A DNA stretch of 64,000 nucleotides, from positions 62,001-126,000 of the forward strand of contig CAKSMF010000001.1 of NCBI GenBank assembly GCA_934474025.1, read 5' to 3'. The notes beneath the pieces are model-generated. The model was not told the DNA's origin and did not search any database. It saw nothing but the letters and a program-made list of their open reading frames with translations. How positions within the stretch are numbered: the first letter of the stretch is position 1; every line of letters starts with the position of its first letter. Of this stretch, positions 53,697 through 61,233 are shown one piece after another. This DNA comes from an uncultured Ruminococcus sp. (GTDB lineage Bacteria; Bacillota; Clostridia; Oscillospirales; Ruminococcaceae). A program made the position numbers and the translations under genes.

Positions 53697-53712
53697 AGGA
53701 AGAATTTTATTT

Positions 53713-54501
53713 ATGAGAAATATTTCTGAAAAAAAGAGAATAGTTATAAAACTTGGTACATCTACTCTTGCACACAGTACCGGCAAACTTAATATACGTC
53801 GTATGACAAATCTTGTGCGTGTAATATCGGATTTGCATAATTCAGGACGTGAAATTATAATGGTATCTTCCGGAGCTGTCGGACTGGGTGCTGGTAAGCT
53901 TGGACTTTCAAGAAAACCCAAAGACACTCGAATGAAACAGGCTGTTGCGGCTGTAGGACAATGTGAACTCATGCATATTTATGATGATATGTTTGAAAAA
54001 TATAGTGTTACAGTTGCACAAATTCTTTTAACCAAAACAATTATAAATAATCCCGGTCATTGTGATAACTTCAAAAATACTGTAGAAAGTCTTATAAGTA
54101 TGGGAGTTATTCCGATAATAAACGAAAATGATACAATAGCAATTGATGAACTGGAACTTGAAATCGGTGAAAACGATTCGTTGTCAGCTTTGGTTGCCGA
54201 ACTCGTAGAAGCGGATTTATTACTTATTCTTTCGGATATCGATGCTCTTTATGATGATAATCCTCGTATTAATCCTGATGCTAAACCGATTACTTATGTT
54301 GAAAAAATAACTCCTGAAATTGAAAAGGTAGCCGGCGGAGCTGGTTCAACTCTCGGTACGGGCGGAATGTCAACTAAAATTAATGCAGGGAAAATCGCAG
54401 CAGCAGCAGGAATTGATATGGTCATTATGAATGGTAAAAATCCTGATATGCTTTATGACTTATTTGAAGATAAAGAACTTGGAACATTTTTCAAGGCATA
54501 A
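53713..54501 (+). CDS. proB: Glutamate 5-kinase (short form)
   Basis: First step of proline synthesis. 262 residues, amino-acid-kinase domain only; the C-terminal PUA domain (total about 365) present in many bacteria is absent. KLGTSTLAHSTGKL, SSGAVGLGAGKLGL, PIINENDTIAIDE, and GTGGMSTKINAGKIAAAAGI are the ATP/glutamate-binding motifs. The gene pair with proA is standard. Confidence 0.96.
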   Translation: MRNISEKKRIVIKLGTSTLAHSTGKLNIRRMTNLVRVISDLHNSGREIIMVSSGAVGLGAGKLGLSRKPKDTRMKQAVAAVGQCELMHIYDDMFEKYSVTVAQILLTKTIINNPGHCDNFKNTVESLISMGVIPIINENDTIAIDELELEIGENDSLSALVAELVEADLLLILSDIDALYDDNPRINPDAKPITYVEKITPEIEKVAGGAGSTLGTGGMSTKINAGKIAAAAGIDMVIMNGKNPDMLYDLFEDKELGTFFKA

Positions 54502-54525
54502 ATTTTTTGATGAGGTGAAAATATT

Positions 54526-55773
54526 ATGAATTACACAGAAGAACTTGGATTAAAAGCTAAAAATGCAGAACCAGCTATTGTATCTGCATCAACTTTACAG
54601 AAAAATAACGCATTATCAGCAATTTCAAAGGCTCTTATTGAAAATAAAAATCTGATTATGGCTGAAAATGCAAAGGATTTACAGAAAGCTAAGGAAAACG
54701 GTATGTCCGAAGCTATGCAGGACAGACTTAAACTTGATGAAAAACGCATTGAAGGTATGGCAAAGGGTGTTGATGAACTTATTGCACTTAATGACCCTAT
54801 CGGACAGATTATTGATGGTTTTACACGCCCTAATGGTCTCAGAATTTCAAAAGTACGTGTTCCACTTGGTGTAATCGGAATTATATTCGAGTCACGCCCG
54901 AATGTTACAGTAGATGCTGCTGCACTCTGTTTGAAAGCAGGAAATGCAGTTATTTTAAAGGGGGGTAAGGAAGCAATCAATTCAAATAAATGCCTCGGAA
55001 ATATTATGCGTAAGGCTATCGAAGAAACCGGATTGCCGGCTGATATAATTCAGGTAGTTGAAAATACTTCCCGTGAAACTACAAACGAACTTATGAAATT
55101 AAATAAATATCTTGATGTACTTATTCCAAGAGGAAGTGCCGGACTTATTCAGGCAGTTGTAAATAATGCAACAGTTCCGGTTATTGAAACAGGTACAGGC
55201 AATTGTCATGTGTATGTTGATTCCTCTGCTGATTTGGATATGGCTGTAAATATTACTGACAATGGCAAAACTCAGCGTCCGTCCGTCTGCAATGCTGTTG
55301 AAAGTCTTTTAGTTCATAAAGATTGTGCTGAAAAATTCCTGCCAATGATTGCAGAAAGATTCAAGTCTCATAATGTGAAAATTTACGGTTGTGACAGAAC
55401 TATTGAAATTCTTGGCAACAGTGTTGAAAAAGCTACTGACAACGAATATGCAACAGAATTTCTTGACTATGTTATTTCAGTCAAGGTTGTTGATAGTATT
55501 GATGAAGCTATTGCACATATAAGAAAATTCGGAACAAAGCATTCTGAATGCATTGTTACAAAGTCTCTTGAAAATGCTGAAAAATTCCAGAAAGAAGTAG
55601 ATGCAGCAGCAGTTTATGTGAATGCATCAACAAGATTTACTGACGGCGGAGAATTTGGCTTTGGTGCAGAAATCGGAATTTCTACTCAGAAACTTCATGC
55701 AAGAGGTCCTATGGGACTTACTGAACTTACAACTTTTAAATATCTTGTAAACGGCAATGGTCAAATAAGATAA
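54526..55773 (+). CDS. proA: Gamma-glutamyl phosphate reductase
   Basis: Second step of proline synthesis. 415 residues of the aldehyde-dehydrogenase fold: VPLGVIGIIFESRPNVTVDA, LKGGKEAINSN, and the catalytic Cys region QRPSVCNAVESLLVH. RBS GAGGTG before the ATG. No proC follows; the next gene is a membrane protein. Confidence 0.97.
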   Translation: MNYTEELGLKAKNAEPAIVSASTLQKNNALSAISKALIENKNLIMAENAKDLQKAKENGMSEAMQDRLKLDEKRIEGMAKGVDELIALNDPIGQIIDGFTRPNGLRISKVRVPLGVIGIIFESRPNVTVDAAALCLKAGNAVILKGGKEAINSNKCLGNIMRKAIEETGLPADIIQVVENTSRETTNELMKLNKYLDVLIPRGSAGLIQAVVNNATVPVIETGTGNCHVYVDSSADLDMAVNITDNGKTQRPSVCNAVESLLVHKDCAEKFLPMIAERFKSHNVKIYGCDRTIEILGNSVEKATDNEYATEFLDYVISVKVVDSIDEAIAHIRKFGTKHSECIVTKSLENAEKFQKEVDAAAVYVNASTRFTDGGEFGFGAEIGISTQKLHARGPMGLTELTTFKYLVNGNGQIR

Positions 55774-55786
55774 GGGGGAAAAACAA

Positions 55787-57514
55787 ATGATAAGGAAAGA
55801 CGTTAATGACGCACTTAATAACCTTAAAAAAAGTTCCCCGAATCCACCGGAAGAAAAACATATAAAAAGTAAATTTGATAATATGTCCCCCGATGAACTC
55901 CTTAATGCTATAAACAGTAGTAAAGAATCCAATTCAGCTCCTACCGTAAAAAAACTGAAACGTATACCACAGAATACTCAGAAAAAAGTTCCGGAGACAG
56001 AAAAAAATCCAGATAAAAAGAAACGTATAGTAATCGGTGAACTTCCGGATTATGATGCCATTATGAAACAGGAAGAGGAAACTCCTAAGAATAATACTGA
56101 ACCTGTAAAGAAAGTTCCTGAAAAAAAATCCGAACCGGTAAGCGTTCCGAAAGAAAAAGTTAAACCAGAAAAAAACAGAAAAGGATTTTTTTCAAGAGTC
56201 AAGGATTTGATGTATGTTACAGAAGAAGACGACCAAGAAATTCCGCCTGAAACAGAATCTTCTGAAAATGACGGTAACTTCACAATCGAATCATTGGACG
56301 AAAGCACTTTAGAAAACACAAGCGAACCTATTGCAGAAATTAATGATAAAGTTTCAGAAGATAAGACTGTAAAGGAAAAGCAATCAGAAACTAAAGTTGA
56401 AAATCCTGAACCAGAAAAAATTTCCGAACCTGAGAAAACTCTAGAGCAGGAGAAAGTTCCTGAAAAAAAGCAGGGAAATAATTCATCATCTTCCAAAAAG
56501 AAGAAAAAGAAAAATAATTCCGGAAATAAACCTAATGTTAAACAGGAAAATAAAACAGAAAGTAAATCTGAAAATAAAAAGGAAGTAAAATCAGAAACTA
56601 AATCCGAAAATAAAGAAGAAGTAAAATCAGAAACTAAGTCCGAAAATAAAGAAGAAGTAAAATCAGAAACTAAAAACGAAGTAAAACAAAATAAAACTGA
56701 ATCCAAATCAGAAATTAAACAAGAAGAAGTTAAATCCGAAGAAAAGAAATCTGATAATTCAAAGAATACCAAAGAAACTAAACCCATTAAGAAAAATAAT
56801 GAAAATGTTTCTGAAAAACAGAAAAATCCTCCTAAAACTAAAGTTGCTGAAAGCACTAAAAAATCAAAAAGCAATAAATCTGCTGTTTCTGTAAAGAAAA
56901 ACAATATTTTAGCATTGATATGTATAATACTTGCTATAATCGGAGTTATGGCAATAATAAATTATTGTGTTTCAAATGTTGGTGGCGGAAAATCTTCAAA
57001 GGAAAAGTTTGCAAAAGCTGTATATCCTGCTGTAATTATGGATATAAATTCATTTAATAATCCGTCAGAACTTCCAAACGACCAGATTTTAAGTGCTACT
57101 ATATGGTCTATTGTGATAGATGATAAAAAGCTTTCAAAATATACTGAAAGAATGGGTGTTGTAAATATTCCGGCAACAGATGTTGAAAAATATGCTGTTG
57201 AACTTTTCGGGGAAGATATTCCGGAACTTACTCATACAACAGTAGGCCCTGTTGAATCAAAGTTCTATTACAATGTTGAGGCAGAATCGTATAATATTCA
57301 GGTAAAGCCTGATACATTTACTTATTCACCGGAAGTGACTTCTGTTTCAAGAGAAAACGGAAATTATATTGTTGATGTTGAATATGTTGAAGAACACCCC
57401 GAGTGGATGGAAAAATCTGTTTCAAAATCTGCTGAATTCTCTCTTTCAAAGAATAACAGCGGAGGATATAAAATAAATTCCATGAAAGTACTTTCAGAAA
57501 ATCCTGTCGAATAA
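55787..57514 (+). CDS. Lys/Glu-rich single-pass membrane protein
   Basis: 575 residues. Cytoplasmic, highly charged low-complexity part (1-375) with imperfect Glu/Lys/Ser repeats (twelve-residue unit near 265-302 repeated three times at DNA level), one membrane segment (about 375-397) and an external domain (about 405-575) of alpha/beta type rich in VxPATD and PVESKFYYN segments. No family I can name. Placed directly behind proA (13 bases). RBS AAGGGGG. Confidence 0.75.
   Translation: MIRKDVNDALNNLKKSSPNPPEEKHIKSKFDNMSPDELLNAINSSKESNSAPTVKKLKRIPQNTQKKVPETEKNPDKKKRIVIGELPDYDAIMKQEEETPKNNTEPVKKVPEKKSEPVSVPKEKVKPEKNRKGFFSRVKDLMYVTEEDDQEIPPETESSENDGNFTIESLDESTLENTSEPIAEINDKVSEDKTVKEKQSETKVENPEPEKISEPEKTLEQEKVPEKKQGNNSSSSKKKKKKNNSGNKPNVKQENKTESKSENKKEVKSETKSENKEEVKSETKSENKEEVKSETKNEVKQNKTESKSEIKQEEVKSEEKKSDNSKNTKETKPIKKNNENVSEKQKNPPKTKVAESTKKSKSNKSAVSVKKNNILALICIILAIIGVMAIINYCVSNVGGGKSSKEKFAKAVYPAVIMDINSFNNPSELPNDQILSATIWSIVIDDKKLSKYTERMGVVNIPATDVEKYAVELFGEDIPELTHTTVGPVESKFYYNVEAESYNIQVKPDTFTYSPEVTSVSRENGNYIVDVEYVEEHPEWMEKSVSKSAEFSLSKNNSGGYKINSMKVLSENPVE
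56582..56689 (+). repeat. Three 36-nt tandem repeats coding for charged linker
   Basis: GAAGTAAAATCAGAAACTAA begins at 56582, 56618 and 56654. In frame, coding for a repeated EVKSETKSENKE-type unit. Confidence 0.85.
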
Positions 57515-57517
57515 ATT

Positions 57518-57558
57518 AAAAAACCGTGCATAATTATTAAAGTTATGTACGGTTTTTT
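57518..57558 (+). terminator. Terminator after the Lys/Glu-rich protein
   Basis: CCGTGCATAA (57524-57533) with TTATGTACGG (57543-57552), one G-T pair, then TTTTTT. Confidence 0.85.
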
Positions 57559-57735
57559 ATATTTGAAGTATAAGAAAAAGATTTTTGTGTCATACTTATA
57601 TTGTATTATTTTATTATAATTAGTTTGCCATGGTTTACTAATATTTGACATATAATTCAAAAAATGCCAAAATTTATATTTTCATTCTGTTTACTATTGT
57701 ATAAGATGACTGAAATTTTGGGATTGCATAAATTT
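57559..57735. other. Upstream part of the eno region
   Basis: AT-rich, no gene or clear signal seen. Confidence 0.5.
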
Positions 57736-57739
57736 TGTA

Positions 57740-57769
57740 TTGACAATTAAGAATGATATGTGTTAAACT
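57740..57769 (+). promoter_or_regulatory. Promoter of eno
   Basis: TTGACA (57740-57745), 17-18 bp, TTAAAC/TAAACT (57763-57769). Confidence 0.6.
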
Positions 57770-57809
57770 ATAAACAGTTAGCAAATGCTAATCCAGAGAA
57801 TAAATTGTA

Positions 57810-57863
57810 CAGACCCCCCTTTCACTTTCCCGAAGATTTACTTCACTTCGGGAAAACGGTCTG
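57810..57863 (+). promoter_or_regulatory. Long stem-loop in the eno leader
   Basis: CAGACC (57810-57815) with GGTCTG (57858-57863) and TTTCCCGAAG (57826-57835) with CTTCGGGAAA (57846-57855), ten bases from the RBS (AGAAAGG). The outer and inner stems are perfect. May control stability or translation of eno. Confidence 0.55.
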
Positions 57864-57883
57864 TAAAGAAAGGAATTACAATT

Positions 57884-59185
57884 ATGGCTTATTTAGAAAT
57901 TGAAAAAGTAATTGCCAGAGAAATTATGGATTCAAGAGGAAATCCTACTGTTGAAGCAGAGGTAACCCTCGTAGACGGAACAGTCGGCAGAGGAACTGCT
58001 CCAAGTGGTGCATCTACAGGTGAGTTTGAAGCACTTGAATTACGTGACGGAGACAAAGCACGTTATCTTGGAAAGGGCGTTTTAAAGGCTGTAAACAATG
58101 TAAATACAGTAATTAATGATGCTCTTTGCGGTATGGATGCTTCTGATATTTATGCTGTTGATAAAGCAATGATTGATGCTGACGGCACAAAGGATAAGTC
58201 TAATCTGGGAGCAAATGCTATTCTTGCAGTATCTATTGCCTGTGCAAGAGCAGCAGCAACAGCAATGGATATGCCTCTTTATAAATTCCTCGGCGGAATT
58301 TCAGGTAATCGTCTTCCTGTTCCTATGATGAATATTCTTAATGGCGGTGCACACGCTACTAATACTGTTGATACACAGGAATTCATGATTATGCCTGTCG
58401 GAGCTCCTACATTCAAGGAAGCTCTCCGTTGGTGTTCAGAAGTATTCCATAGTCTTGCAAAAATTCTTAAAGACAAGGGATTAGCAACTTCTGTAGGTGA
58501 TGAAGGCGGTTTTGCACCTAACCTTTCAAGTGATGATGAAACTATTGAAACTATCCTTGAAGCAGTTAAAACTGCTGGTTATGAACCAGGTAAGGATTTC
58601 ATGATTGCAATGGACGCAGCTTCTTCCGAATGGAAAGACAAGGAAAAGGGAATTGGTTTCTACAAACAGCCTAAGTCTGGTAAGACTTTCACTTCTGAAG
58701 AACTTATTCAGCACTGGGAAGCTTTGTGTGAAAAGTATCCGATTATCTCAATTGAAGATGCTCTTGATGAAGAAGACTGGGAAGGCTGGAAAAAGCTTAC
58801 TGAAAGACTCGGCAACAAGATTCAGCTTGTTGGTGACGACCTTTTTGTAACTAATACTGAACGTCTTTCCAAGGGTATTGCAAACGGTTGCGGTAACTCA
58901 ATTCTTATTAAACTTAATCAGATTGGTTCTGTTTCTGAAACACTCGAAGCTATCAAAATGGCTCACAAAGCAGGCTATACAGCAATTTCTTCTCATCGTT
59001 CCGGTGAAACAGAAGATACAACTATTGCTGACCTTGCAGTAGCACTTAATACTTGTCAGATTAAGACTGGTGCTCCAAGCAGAAGTGAACGTGTTGCTAA
59101 GTATAATCAGTTACTCAGAATTGAAGAAGAATTAGGTTCAAGTGCAGTATATCCGCAGATGAACGCATTCAATGTAAAGAGATAA
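57884..59185 (+). CDS. eno: Enolase
   Basis: Glycolytic 2-phosphoglycerate dehydratase. 433 residues from ATG 57884 (GAAAGG at 57868-57873); the frame opens at 57785 but that start lies inside the leader hairpin. Motifs: SRGNPTVEAEV, GASTGEFEALELRD, SVGDEGGFAP (catalytic Glu), the magnesium ligands in IAMDAASSEW, SIEDALDEEDWEGW and LVGDDLFVTN, IKLNQIG with the catalytic Lys, and SHRSGETEDT. Single gene. Confidence 0.98.
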   Translation: MAYLEIEKVIAREIMDSRGNPTVEAEVTLVDGTVGRGTAPSGASTGEFEALELRDGDKARYLGKGVLKAVNNVNTVINDALCGMDASDIYAVDKAMIDADGTKDKSNLGANAILAVSIACARAAATAMDMPLYKFLGGISGNRLPVPMMNILNGGAHATNTVDTQEFMIMPVGAPTFKEALRWCSEVFHSLAKILKDKGLATSVGDEGGFAPNLSSDDETIETILEAVKTAGYEPGKDFMIAMDAASSEWKDKEKGIGFYKQPKSGKTFTSEELIQHWEALCEKYPIISIEDALDEEDWEGWKKLTERLGNKIQLVGDDLFVTNTERLSKGIANGCGNSILIKLNQIGSVSETLEAIKMAHKAGYTAISSHRSGETEDTTIADLAVALNTCQIKTGAPSRSERVAKYNQLLRIEEELGSSAVYPQMNAFNVKR

Positions 59186-59207
59186 TTAAATTTACCTTTG
59201 CCATTAA

Positions 59208-59247
59208 TTCAATGTAACATTTGATATTTATTGAATGTTACATTGAA
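59208..59247. repeat. Perfect 14-bp inverted repeat after eno
   Basis: TTCAATGTAACATT (59208-59221) and AATGTTACATTGAA (59234-59247). No T-run follows, so not a standard terminator; may be a stabilising 3' hairpin. Confidence 0.6.
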
Positions 59248-59257
59248 ATAAATCATA

Positions 59258-59307
59258 AAAAAATCGCCTGCTGTGGTATTTCATAAATATCATGGCAGGC
59301 TTTTTTG
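59258..59307. terminator. Bidirectional terminator between eno and the GH25 gene
   Basis: GCCTGC (59266-59271) with GCAGGC (59295-59300), inner pairs in TGTG/CATG, T-run after and A-run before. Confidence 0.8.
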
Positions 59308-59316
59308 TATTAATTA

Positions 59317-60237
59317 TTATTTTTTGCTGTAGTCTTTGAAACTTATGTTCATATCGACTTCTGTTGATATTCCGGGGACACGACCTTCACTTGTGTATTG
59401 CCAGATTTTAAAGTCATAGTAATAAGTGGGTTCGTCATTGTATTCAGCAAGCCATATGTCATATTCTTTAACACGTGGCAGGTCAACTTTGAAAAGAAGA
59501 GTGCTTTTATTCTGATAAATCATCGGAGTGTAGCCGGCTTCTTTTATACGTTCACAGAAAGCAACACAGCAATCTGCAAGGGATTCGATTGAAATATCAT
59601 CTGTACGTGCATAATCTTCCACAATAACTTCCCAGTCGAAAACAACAGGATAAGTTATATTAAAAGGTTCAATAGCTTTAATAACAGCATCAGCTTCTTC
59701 GGTAGCTTCTTCAACTGTCAGGGCTTGTGAAAAGAAATATACACCGGTTTTAATGCCTGCTCTGTCTGCTGAATAGAGGTTTTCTTTGAAACGTTCATCA
59801 AAAATAATTCCTCCGTCATCATAGGTACGGCAACCTATTCTTATAAAAGCAAATTCAATACCGGAATTTTTTACTTGTTGCCAGTCTATGTATCCTTGAA
59901 ATTCTGAAACGTCTATACCAGCTATTGAAGTAGTCATATCCTTGTCCTTATAAAAGGAATACCCGTTTTTCTTACTTTCTGGGAGAGTGATATTTGAATC
60001 AGATGATATATCATCAGAATTAATATCAGTTTCATCAATGGAATATTCATTTTGGTAAACTATTTCTTCAATTTCATTGCTTATGTCGGGTTGTTCATTT
60101 TTTATTGTCGGGACAGTGTTTTCGGATTTGACACTTAATTTGGAGAGCCGTACCAGCGGAACAGCCAGTACAAGAATTAAGATTGCTTCAATAACTGCTA
60201 TAATCTTAAACTTTTTGTTTTTAACTTTTCCAGCCAT
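59317..60237 (-). CDS. GH25 lysozyme-type muramidase, membrane anchored
   Basis: 306 residues from ATG 60237 (AAAGGAGG upstream; 60261 frame start is before it). Membrane anchor (about 9-30), an acidic Ser/Asp linker (about 35-100), then GH25 with GIDVSEFQGYIDW, IRIGCRTYDDGG, FDWE with the catalytic Glu and DMN. Cleaves MurNAc-GlcNAc bonds in peptidoglycan. Single gene. Confidence 0.93.
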   Translation of the reverse strand: MAGKVKNKKFKIIAVIEAILILVLAVPLVRLSKLSVKSENTVPTIKNEQPDISNEIEEIVYQNEYSIDETDINSDDISSDSNITLPESKKNGYSFYKDKDMTTSIAGIDVSEFQGYIDWQQVKNSGIEFAFIRIGCRTYDDGGIIFDERFKENLYSADRAGIKTGVYFFSQALTVEEATEEADAVIKAIEPFNITYPVVFDWEVIVEDYARTDDISIESLADCCVAFCERIKEAGYTPMIYQNKSTLLFKVDLPRVKEYDIWLAEYNDEPTYYYDFKIWQYTSEGRVPGISTEVDMNISFKDYSKK

Positions 60238-60322
60238 TTTATCCTCCTTTATAAAAAACATTACTTTTATAATAATACCATATTTATAAGCTTTTGTAAA
60301 CAGTTTTCCGAAAAAAAGTCAG

Positions 60323-60351
60323 TTGACATTAAATAGTAATTATGATATAAT
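60323..60351 (+). promoter_or_regulatory. Promoter of the DUF2225 gene
   Basis: TTGACA (60323-60328), 17 bp, TATAAT (60346-60351), extended TGA. Near consensus; start about 60358, so the leader RNA begins about 25 bases later. Confidence 0.82.
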
Positions 60352-60380
60352 CAATTTAATAAGCATCAATAAGAATTTTT

Positions 60381-60518
60381 TCACCTCTATGGGTTTTGAG
60401 ATGAATTGTAAATTAAAAACTTAATAACAGTGGTGACGCAGATAAATTGGTGTCTCCACTGACATAAAACAGTTACAGTCAGAAATACACTGACTCGTTA
60501 ATCTCTGTGAATTGAAAC
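60381..60518 (+). ncRNA. Structured leader RNA, copy B (before DUF2225 gene)
   Basis: CCTCTAT (60384-60390), ATGAATTGTAAAT (60401-60413), AAAAACTTAA (60415-60424), stem CAGTGG (60428-60433) plus GAC with GTC plus CCACTG (60456-60461), loop with AGATAAAT; second stem AAC-AGT (60468-60473) with ACT-GTT (60493-60499); CTGTGAATTGAAA (60505-60517). Same order of blocks as copy A at 16485 and copy C at 48812. Confidence 0.6.
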
Positions 60519-60546
60519 AATATAAAACGAAAGGGGAATTTTTTTC

Positions 60547-61194
60547 ATGGAAACTGAAATAAAAGAATTTAAATGCAGTGTATGCGGTGCAAAGTCAAAA
60601 CACACTGTAATAACAAAAATTCAGGTAAACGGAGCTCCTGACATGGATTTCAGACCACCTGCTCCACATCGTTCAACAATGGAGTATTGGGTTATGGAGT
60701 GTCCGGAATGCCATTACTGTAATGGCAGTATTGATATTCCATTAAAAGCAGATAAAAGTTATCTTGATAGTGATGAATACAAAATGCTTGATGGTTTGAA
60801 AACAGAAAACCCACTTGTTTCAAAGTTTGTCCGTAAAGCTATTGTTTGTATGAAGAACAAAGACTATAAAGAAGCGGTACAATCATATCTTTATGGGGCA
60901 TGGGTTTGCGATGATAACCGTAATATTGAAACCGGTTTAGAGTGTCGCAAGAAAGCCTTAAATATCATGGAAAACAGTACTATTCTTGATGATGATAACT
61001 TTTTATTGCTTAGAGCAGATTTATTGAGACGTACCGGACAATTCGACAAAGTTGTGAGTGATTATGGCGAAAAATTTTTTAATGTACCGCTTATGTTGCT
61101 TGCTTCACAGTATCAGGTTAAACTTGCAAAGAACAAAGATATTTTAGCACACAAAATGTCAGAAATTCCGGGTGTCAAATACGAATTGATTTAA
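60547..61194 (+). CDS. DUF2225 protein
   Basis: 215 residues: two CxxC pairs (CSVCGA, CPECHYC) forming a zinc-ribbon-like head (about 1-65), then helical repeats. DUF2225 proteins are found in Clostridia and Bacilli, function unknown. GGGGAATT precedes the ATG. Preceded by the structured leader, followed by a strong terminator. Confidence 0.9.
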   Translation: METEIKEFKCSVCGAKSKHTVITKIQVNGAPDMDFRPPAPHRSTMEYWVMECPECHYCNGSIDIPLKADKSYLDSDEYKMLDGLKTENPLVSKFVRKAIVCMKNKDYKEAVQSYLYGAWVCDDNRNIETGLECRKKALNIMENSTILDDDNFLLLRADLLRRTGQFDKVVSDYGEKFFNVPLMLLASQYQVKLAKNKDILAHKMSEIPGVKYELI

Positions 61195-61196
61195 AC

Positions 61197-61230
61197 AAAA
61201 CGGACGGTATAAATTTACCGTCCGTTTTTT
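61197..61230 (+). terminator. Terminator of the DUF2225 gene
   Basis: AAAACGGACGGTA (61197-61209) with TACCGTCCGTTTT (61216-61228), six-base loop, T-run. Convergent with tex. Confidence 0.9.
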
Positions 61231-61233
61231 GAA

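Noticed and set aside
56582..56689. 36-nt tandem repeats as a CRISPR array
   Set aside because: The repeats are contiguous without spacers and stay in frame within a coding gene; no cas genes nearby.
56050..56904. Long minus-strand reading frame (284 codons) over the Lys/Glu-rich gene
   Set aside because: It is the antisense of a low-complexity AAA/GAA-rich sequence, gives a Phe/Ser/Leu-rich product, and has no RBS.
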